NCBI RefSeq assembly: GCF_932274485.2
Contig: NC_065886.2
Span: 46,363,501-46,427,500 of the forward strand
Origin: Patella vulgata
Lineage: Eukaryota; Mollusca; Gastropoda; Patellidae
Reading direction: 5' to 3'
Length of the DNA stretch: 64,000 nucleotides
A program made the translations under genes and the position numbers. Every line of letters begins with the position of its first letter. Positions within the stretch are counted from its first letter, which is position 1. This document shows, in pieces, positions 60,101 through 64,000 of this stretch. A model generated the notes under the pieces. The model saw only the letters and a program-made list of their open reading frames with translations. It was not told where the DNA came from and made no database searches.

Positions 60101-61136
60101 TTAGTTTTACTTTTTATATTCCGTGTTATATATATTACACGAGTATATAAAAACAAAACTAAAAAAACACGAAACGAAATTACAATTTGTTACTTCGATC
60201 ATAACTATATCAGGGACTAGGTTGAATCGGTGTAGCACGGCACGGGTACAGCCATGAACCATAACCAGACCTATGTTACTCCGCAGTCCAATCAGTTACC
60301 TCTAACACCAAATTTCAGCCTAGGGAAAGCCCTAGTGTAGCCGCCAACTCTGAACAGAGGAAGAAACGACAGTCACAGATATCAGTATAGATTATCACAT
60401 GCATGGTTGTAACGCTTCATGCAAAATGAAATTAGATACACAAATTACATAATAAATCCGAAATACATAAACCAATACGTTTCCGCTCGAGTGGTCATAC
60501 GTTCAAACACTTTGCAAGTGTGTATACGTAATGGTGTAATCTTTAGGTGGCTTTTACCGATAAAATACAAGAGAATTTATATGGAAAACTGGTTTGTACA
60601 AATAAAGCACGACATTTAGAGACAAGTTCACATGTCGAAACGTCCTGGTATATTTGTATAAACCAGTGAATGTTTTCCATATAAACTGTGTTGTGTTTTA
60701 CATATGGCGACTATACAAGGGTTATCTTGAAGTATCTGGTTAGATATAAGTGTGACAAGAAATGTAATTTTCGCGGTAGTTTTGGTGTGATTTCCAATGT
60801 ATTTCGAATCATGACTGTCGAGGAATGCATATAATGTCACATTTCTTAATGTAAAAGTAAACTTACCACAATAGTACTGTTGATACTCCTGGCTGGCGAT
60901 GATTTGAAAGAAGCCCTGGCTGGCGATGATTTGAAGGAACTTCTACCTGGCGATGATTTGAAGGAACTTCTGCCTGGTGACGATTTGAAGGAATAATTGA
61001 ATTTAGCTACGGGAGATGGAGGCACCGATGATTCGTTGGTACTAGACGTGTAGCTTCCAGCCGATCGCGTTCGTCGTACGGAGGTCTTTCGACGAGGCTT
61101 CCGCACCATCGTCCCTTTCCTCGTTAACATCGACAT
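41135..61136 (-). CDS. TMEM272: TMEM272-like four-exon membrane protein gene with repeat-bearing N-terminus
   Basis: Coding exons are 61136-60867, 47260-47092, 44040-43981 and 41583-41135. Phases agree throughout, and the total is 948 nt (315 residues plus stop). The C-terminal two thirds carry the TMEM272 signature GVKYLNDCPVQPMIPVYLL and about four membrane segments: one in exon 3, then YLLVGGCFGLVK, VLSVFLSVWHGLG and a long hydrophobic stretch near the end. An extracellular-type block EPSNWCDSTVY sits between the last two helices. The N-terminal 90 residues are basic and Ser/Pro-rich, with four FKSSP(G/A)R repeats, unlike the short vertebrate proteins as I recall them. Function is unknown in the family. 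The first ATG is 61136, with a second in-frame ATG two codons on. Intron 1 is about 13.6 kb and hosts a large transposon. The exon 1-2 join rests on splice sites and phase alone, so a different first exon is possible. Confidence 0.82.
41584..43400. other. TMEM272-like intron 3, mostly featureless
   Basis: Short ORFs only; no repeat assigned. Confidence 0.4.
43418..43540. repeat. Tandem array of CCTAATTAGG palindromes
   Basis: Five to six units of about 22-24 bp, each centred on CCTAATTAGGAGT and joined by ACTATAT. Each unit contains the homeodomain core TAATTA. In intron 3 of the TMEM272-like gene. Confidence 0.85.
43541..43980. other. TMEM272-like intron 3, end nearest exon 3
   Basis: The plus ORF at 43588-43854 has no recognised motif. 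Confidence 0.35.
43981..44040 (-). CDS. TMEM272: TMEM272-like coding exon 3 (first membrane helix)
   Basis: A 60-nt exon between TTTCAG and GTAAAG. It encodes FMRAFLAVVLILPIAMISI, a single hydrophobic helix that runs into GVKYLNDCP in the next exon. Confidence 0.82.
44588..45542. mobile_element. Long palindrome element, arms ~430 bp
   Basis: Left arm 44588-45019 and right arm 45113-45542 are inverted. The ends are GATCAGGAGCCCAGGGGG and the inverse of CCCCCTGGGCTCCCGGTC, flanked by TA. The motif TAGATTAGCTGAAAAGTGTA (or CAAATCTG variant) followed by CCAC recurs about three times per arm. No coding capacity. TMEM272-like intron 2. Confidence 0.85.
45545..45830 (+). mobile_element. SINE family A copy, best preserved
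   Basis: Head TGGCCGAATGGTTAGCACG (A box) and GTGGTTTCGAATCCCC (B box), centre TTCTCCGGGTCCTCCGG then TTTCCTCCCACTGC, body GAATTATTGAAATAAAATT, tail GTGGACGTTAAACCCC then (TC)n. It starts within 3 bp of the palindrome element's end. Confidence 0.93.
45904..46063. repeat. Four-copy 40-bp tandem repeat
   Basis: Units start at 45904, 45944, 45984 and 46024 with GATCCAGGGGCCGTGGTAG, CTTGTCTTCACCGACT. Very few differences. It runs into a SINE family B copy and may be an expanded part of that SINE's tail side (ACTTGTCTTCACCGACTGG). Confidence 0.92.
46064..46325 (-). mobile_element. SINE family B copy
   Basis: TATGCACTGTGCTATGAGTG, TTTTAGCCGGGCAGCGGCG, TTTCTCATCCCATCCGG, TTTTCGCGGCCAATACAGGG. Confidence 0.78.
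46365..46570 (+). mobile_element. SINE family B fragment, possible
   Basis: GTCATTCGGATGTGGCG, CACACTTGGGTACGTG, TTAACAATTGGAATTGG resemble the body in the plus direction, with extra diverged sequence. Confidence 0.45.
46571..47091. other. TMEM272-like intron 2, end nearest exon 2
   Basis: No gene or repeat recognised. Confidence 0.35.
47092..47260 (-). CDS. TMEM272: TMEM272-like coding exon 2
   Basis: Acceptor TTGTAG, donor GTAAGT. It encodes FEEERQFFRTSLDWSEA and a charged, probably helical stretch ending CRAHRIICSS, just before the first membrane segment. The phase joins both neighbours. Confidence 0.75.
47600..47830. repeat. Dispersed repeat, copy 2
   Basis: Same order of words as 17435-17695: AGACGCAAAGCTAG, GACCGACATTTTATTTC, TAATCGAAAACGCTAAG, TAAATGTTTATTTTT. 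Confidence 0.5.
48075..48182 (-). mobile_element. SINE family A remnant with (GA)n tail
   Basis: A GA tract (48078-48112), G8 and then a worn AACCTTTACTCGACTGTC. Little else remains. Confidence 0.55.
48233..48385 (-). mobile_element. SINE family B fragment
   Basis: GAAACGGGGTTTTACTTTTAC tail (first 12: GAAACGGGGTTT), GGCTTGTGGAGACGGAC, TTGGAATTCCGACAGTC, TCTCTTTTACGTG. Confidence 0.65.
48427..48779. mobile_element. Second TTAA-flanked element family
   Basis: 353 bp between TTAA 48423-48426 and 48780-48783. Tips AGATACATTCCCATG and the inverse of TAGGACGTATCT share AGATAC with the ten-copy MITE, but the interior is unrelated by eye. Confidence 0.6.
48784..50740. other. TMEM272-like intron 1, AT-rich stretch
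   Basis: Very AT-rich; only short random ORFs. No repeat assigned. Confidence 0.4.
50745..50818. repeat. Direct repeat pair, first copy
   Basis: TGTGCAAGTCTCTAATAAACG (first 17: TGTGCAAGTCTCTAATA) to TATTATTTTTAG. Repeats at 51198-51271 with about 90% identity by eye. Includes AATAAA on the plus strand. Confidence 0.75.
51198..51271. repeat. Direct repeat pair, second copy
   Basis: Same 74-bp segment as 50745-50818, 453 bp further on. It could be paired ends of a small retroelement remnant or a simple segmental duplication; no coding evidence decides. Confidence 0.75.
51322..51717. repeat. Duplicated left terminus of the 5-kb element
   Basis: A 217-bp direct duplication (51322-51538, 51539 onward) that includes about 57 bp of sequence outside the inverted terminus plus about 160 bp of terminus. 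The two copies are nearly identical. Confidence 0.88.
52570..54800 (+). pseudogene. Decayed coding core of the 5-kb element
   Basis: Recognisable stretches, each read separately: an early start MEIEKDDGKINPIGN (52573), a Cys motif region FEKVCRFCRKSNRKHQG (53140), a later block YDRFVEILSGKDSLLDT (54170), and an acidic C-terminal region with HIDEDSDQESKDSDDES (54718). The order of a C-x2-C motif region then a conserved YDRFVE..GK..LLDT block resembles multi-copy uncharacterised proteins I recall from cnidarians and molluscs. I cannot name a transposase family or see a catalytic triad. Many breaks; not functional. Confidence 0.6.
55380..56130. repeat. Right arm tandem units of the 5-kb element
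   Basis: Five to six units of about 165 bp. Two neighbouring units (about 55650-55815 and 55816-55980) are almost identical, showing recent unequal exchange or slippage within the arm. Confidence 0.8.
56294..56944. other. TMEM272-like intron 1 segment with a weak plus-strand ORF
   Basis: A 34-codon ORF at 56685-56789 (MAEANSIISWEMNSDN) has a good Kozak-like AAGATGGCA, but I see no following exon, so I do not call a gene. Confidence 0.25.
56945..57130 (-). mobile_element. SINE family B, 3' half
   Basis: GAAATGAAATGAAATGGGG tail, GGTTTAATGTCCTGCC, GACATGAAGACGGACG, CGGTGTGCTATGAGGG, TTACGTGCACGTCAATGTG. Confidence 0.85.
57131..58432. other. TMEM272-like intron 1 stretch
   Basis: The minus ORF at 57240-57548 (102 codons) shows no motif. 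A possible single unit edge of the 170-bp family (TCATAGAGGTCACGATTTT) lies near 57615. Confidence 0.3.
58433..58633. mobile_element. Small inverted-repeat element (~200 bp)
   Basis: AGATCTATTTGATAAGGCCA at the left and the inverse of TGGCCTTAACAAATAGACC at the right pair, followed inward by AAGGTCAC and GACCTTGG. The centre has CCTAGCCCTAACC words. Confidence 0.7.
58634..58999. other. TMEM272-like intron 1 stretch
   Basis: Nothing recognised. Confidence 0.35.
59004..59132. mobile_element. TTAA-flanked MITE, copy 10, internally deleted
   Basis: 129 bp between TTAA 59000-59003 and 59133-59136. Both tips are the GGGCATTATGGGAG-type end, so it is nearly a pure pair of termini. Confidence 0.8.
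59321..59721. mobile_element. Inverted-repeat element with internal telomere-like tract
   Basis: Left GTACCGCCTAGAAGGGGATA and right inverse of TATCCCCTTCTAGGTGGTA pair. GGGGATAATAATAGG is repeated at the left tip. A TAGGGTTAGGGTTAGGG run lies at 59612-59630. Confidence 0.7.
59722..60866. other. TMEM272-like intron 1, end nearest exon 1
   Basis: Contains a weak hairpin at about 60575-60690 (arms around TTTATATGGAAAAC and GTTTTCCATATAAA with a bulge). No gene seen. Confidence 0.35.
60867..61136 (-). CDS. TMEM272: TMEM272-like coding exon 1 with FKSSPGR repeats
   Basis: 90 codons from ATG to GTAAGT. It opens MSMLTRKGTMVRKPRRK, then a Ser/Thr-rich part, then four imperfect 27-bp repeats coding FKSSPGRSS, FKSSPGRSS, FKSSPARAS and FKSSPARS. 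Basic SP dipeptides suggest phosphorylation by proline-directed kinases (inference). It has no homology support outside this gene that I can judge. Confidence 0.7.
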
Positions 61137-62211
61137 GATGATCAAAAGTCACTAATAAATTCTCGTTCCTGTTCGTTGGAATTTAATCTGGTACGTAGTT
61201 AGTTCCATAAGATCAGTCAAGCCGAATCATAACCCTGTTTGATTGCAATCTTTTCTCTATGATGTGTTGACATCTTGGGTGTCTCAATGGTTGTCGCTGG
61301 TAGATGTAAGCACTTCAAACACCCTATAAAATAAATCCCCATCGATTTATTAACACCGTTTATAAAAGATGTTTTATTTCATTTTAACTGAAGACTCAAC
61401 GGATGTGGCAACATTTTAATCCTATTATTGATTCCATGACTGGTGAAGTTCTTATTTTTTTACAATCTTCAAAACACAATACAAAATTGATTAATTTAGT
61501 TTTCTTAAAATAAGTACATTTTAAAACTATAAATTAAAGACCATTCTCTTAAACTCGTTAATTTGTCGCAGAACAAACACAGTAAAAAACGACCAACAGA
61601 ATGGTAGTTGTAGCGTAAAGGTTACGATTATAAAACACAAACATGAACGTAAAGAAACTCAAGTTGAAAAGGTTAATTGGAGAATCTTGAGTGTTCACGC
61701 TACATATTAGCTTAACGAAAAACAATAAATCCATACGCTAATTGGATATTTCGAAAAGAATGGTGTTATTAATTTTCGACAAAAATAGTCTGTTTATTAA
61801 CAAATTGTTTCATCTTCGAGTTAAACATGTCAACGATATATGTTATTTGTTTGTTAGTTTCTCCTGTATTCGTTGGTAAACATGTTCCCTGATTCAAAGT
61901 GATTTGTTGAATCTAACTTAGTAAGAAAAAGAGGCATTAGTATTTCTGAGGTCTTCGTAGGTTCGTAAAAAGAATAACTTTCGATTTGTGTCGTTTTGAT
62001 TTTAAGGCAATACCGTTGTTGCGCGGTTTTACGAAGTCCCCGGTTTGGCTGAGTACTATAATTTTTTTAGCTTTGACATTTTTTTTTTTGTTTTTTTTTT
62101 TTTTGTTTGTTTGTTCAAGTATAATCGGGCATATAATACACAATAATTATAATACCCAACAAACTTAATCAGGCCTATATTGATAAGTAAAAAATAAATA
62201 TGTACAAAATC
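61137..62211. other. TMEM272-like 5' region
   Basis: Upstream of the start codon. No clear core promoter by eye; a 5' non-coding exon may lie here. Poly-T tracts at 62080-62105. Confidence 0.35.
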
Positions 62212-62270
62212 AAGTGAAGTTTTTAACGTCCGGCCTTATGCACTAAATTTTGCGAATGAAGACGGGTATA

Positions 62271-63540
62271 CACTGTAAAAAATAATTATGTAAAAAAAAC
62301 AGAAAAAATCTGACAACAGATTTACCAGATTATTTATTCTGTAAAATTTTTTTTTGTTTGTTTGTTGAAAATTTCTGTTAAGTCACAGTAGCTTGTTGTT
62401 GTAAAACAGGTAAAATTACAGGAAAAAATCTGGTAAATCTGCTGTCGGAAGATTTTCTGTTCTTTAACATAATTGTTTTGATTAAATATAAAACAAAATC
62501 ATCTGTAAAAAATAATCTATTTTCTGTAAATGTAATTTTTCAGTCATGAATTTAAAAAAGTATTAAAAATGAACAGATATTACATGGCTTTAAAGTTTGT
62601 GATTACTGAAAGATGGGTTTACTACTTTCTACTTCTTCTTGCTATTTGTTTTATCTTCAATACAAACCTGAAACAAAATAATGAAACACATACACAAATA
62701 TGAAATTAAAAGGTGTTAACTTTCCTGCATATGTCATGGAGTATCCTATCAGTGAAATCTTGCCAAGGCAGCGGAGATAGGGCTTACGGTTCTTTAACAT
62801 GTACTGTCAATAGCACACAGGACCCCAGTTGTCAGTCCAAACTGAAACTTGCACCATTGACAAGGAAGCTGGAAAACAAGCATGGGTAGCTTTCTTGGCC
62901 AATGGCTAATAAGCCAGCATCATATTCACCGAGCCAACGCGTCTCTTACACATTAATAATTTACATGGTCAATTTCAAATATTTCTACAATACAACACGC
63001 TATTGTATTAATCACAGATTCCAAACAAAACAAAGCAGCAAACTAAACAGACAGTACAGAGGCTGTGTCTTTAAATCCAATAACATACTCAGTATCTACC
63101 TAAGCTGTAGATTTGCCTTCACGCCTACATATTATTAGGAAGACTTACCTTCGCGTCTTATTGTTGATTTCCCTCTGTTCTTTTTTCTGCATCGTCAGCG
63201 CACATTCGAACATTCACCGCCATAACTGAATCCAACAGTATAACGTTGTGAATTAACAGAACAGTGCCGTTAATATAAAAGTTATTCAGGGATATTACAG
63301 GTCTTTTGATTACTAATACAATTTATATTGTAAATACACAGATCCCATCATTTAACATACTGAAAAGTATGTAAAAATACCGACGTTTCTGTCCACAGAG
63401 ATGCAACTAAAACAACAGATTTTATGGTAAAAATACGAGTTATTTATCTCAAATCACAGATATTTCTGTGATGATACGGATAATTTCCTTCACATAATAA
63501 AAACTCGGGATTTAAAAAAAACAACATATTTTTTACAGTG
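62271..63540. mobile_element. DNA element with CACTGTAAAAAA ends inserted in a SINE
   Basis: Tips CACTGTAAAAAATAATTATG (62272) and the inverse of ATATTTTTTACAGTG (to 63540), flanked by TATA or TA. About 1.27 kb. The left side has inverted blocks around CAGATTTACCAGATT and ATCTGGTAAATCTG. No transposase seen, and it contains a worn SINE. Confidence 0.7.
62715..62905 (-). mobile_element. Diverged SINE family B copy inside the CACTG element
   Basis: GCCAAGGCAGCGGAGATAGG, GTTCTTTAACATGTACTG, CAAGGAAGCTGGAAAACAAG, TTTCTTGGCCAATGGC. Confidence 0.6.
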
Positions 63541-63784
63541 TATATGCGAGGAAGGTTTTGTCCCTTCATCGTCCCATTCGAGCGACTAGATGCTGTTCCC
63601 TTGCAAATCAGTCCATCCTGTACATTGACAAGGGAAACCACGCTAAAACGAATCCCGAAGGACTTTCTCAGCCATCACAGGAATTTAACTAGGGCCGTTA
63701 TTATAGTTTGATGGTTCTTAAAATTTTTAGCCGGGGACTGAAGACAGAGTTTGACGCGTATTTGTATTTGGTATATAAAACATA

Positions 63785-64000
63785 CTAACTGTTCGATCCC
63801 GGTATTGGCCGAGAAAGTTCCAGCTCGGTTTCCCCTTATCAGTGGTGCAGGACGTTGAGCCGGGCTAGGAACTGTGTCTCGTACGAAAATCTGAGGTACC
63901 TTGTACACCTTGGCAATTGGGATTTTCCCCCATAGCACACCGTATTGCGTATACCTGTCTCGATTACCCCGGTCGGTGCAGAACAATGGGACGTTAAACC
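63785..64000 (+). mobile_element. SINE family B copy, 3' part, runs to window edge
   Basis: GTTCGATCCCGGTATTGGCC (B box), GAGAAAGTTCCAGCTCGG, CAGTGGTGCAGGACG, ending GGACGTTAAACC at the last base. Confidence 0.85.

Larger units (their letters stand above)
62212..63700 (-). mobile_element. SINE family B copy split by a DNA element
   Basis: The first part 62212-62270 (GTTTTTAACGTCCGGCC, GAATGAAGACGGG) continues at 63541 with TATGCGAGGAAGGTTTTG, CCTTCATCGTCCCATTCG, CTTTCTCAGCCATCACAGG. Confidence 0.78.

Noticed and set aside
60575-60690. Imperfect hairpin in the TMEM272-like intron 1
   Set aside because: The arms have a bulge of several bases and AT-rich sequence; too weak to list as a structured RNA.

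Overview
The window is animal nuclear DNA. Two genes on the minus strand have GT-AG introns, and almost everything else is AT-rich intergenic or intronic sequence packed with transposon debris. No bacterial, viral or organelle genome is present. The transporter gene, the TMEM272-type gene, two tRNA-derived SINE families ending in the same ACGTTAAACCCC tail, and a short internal TTAGGG tract all fit a lophotrochozoan, most likely a mollusc. The species is my inference and cannot be fixed from sequence reading alone.

Gene 1 (26358 to 16366, minus) is a complete SLC9B (NHA-type) sodium/proton antiporter. It has ten coding exons, and every junction keeps phase, giving 539 residues, close to the 537 I recall for human NHA2. 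The five charged positions I recall as important in human NHA2 (E215, D278, D279, R432, K460) map to E190, N253, D254, R411 and K439. One of them differs: the first aspartate of the ion-binding pair is asparagine. Gene 2 (61136 to 41135, minus) is a TMEM272-like membrane protein of 315 residues in four coding exons. Its N-terminus is basic and carries a 9-residue repeat (FKSSPGRSS), and its first intron is about 13.6 kb.

Layout: 1-16 kb is intergenic, with a TAA-flanked element, five TTAA-flanked MITEs, a tandem repeat of about 170 bp, nested foldbacks and a LINE fragment. 16.4-26.4 kb is gene 1, with SINEs and MITEs in its introns. 26.4-41.1 kb is intergenic, with a near-perfect hairpin, an inverted SINE pair, LINE tails, a 390-bp palindrome and a dead Tc1 transposon. 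41.1-61.1 kb is gene 2; its introns hold a 955-bp palindrome and a roughly 5-kb long-inverted-repeat element with a decayed coding core of unknown family. 61.1-64 kb is upstream sequence, with a DNA element inserted inside a SINE.

The two host genes show no evident functional link. The rest of the window is mainly a record of transposon activity. The most informative parts are a nested MITE pair that exposes its own target-site rule, two SINE families that share one 3' end, and three long-palindrome elements with similar termini. I worked by eye without alignment software, so repeat edges are approximate unless a target duplication is stated.
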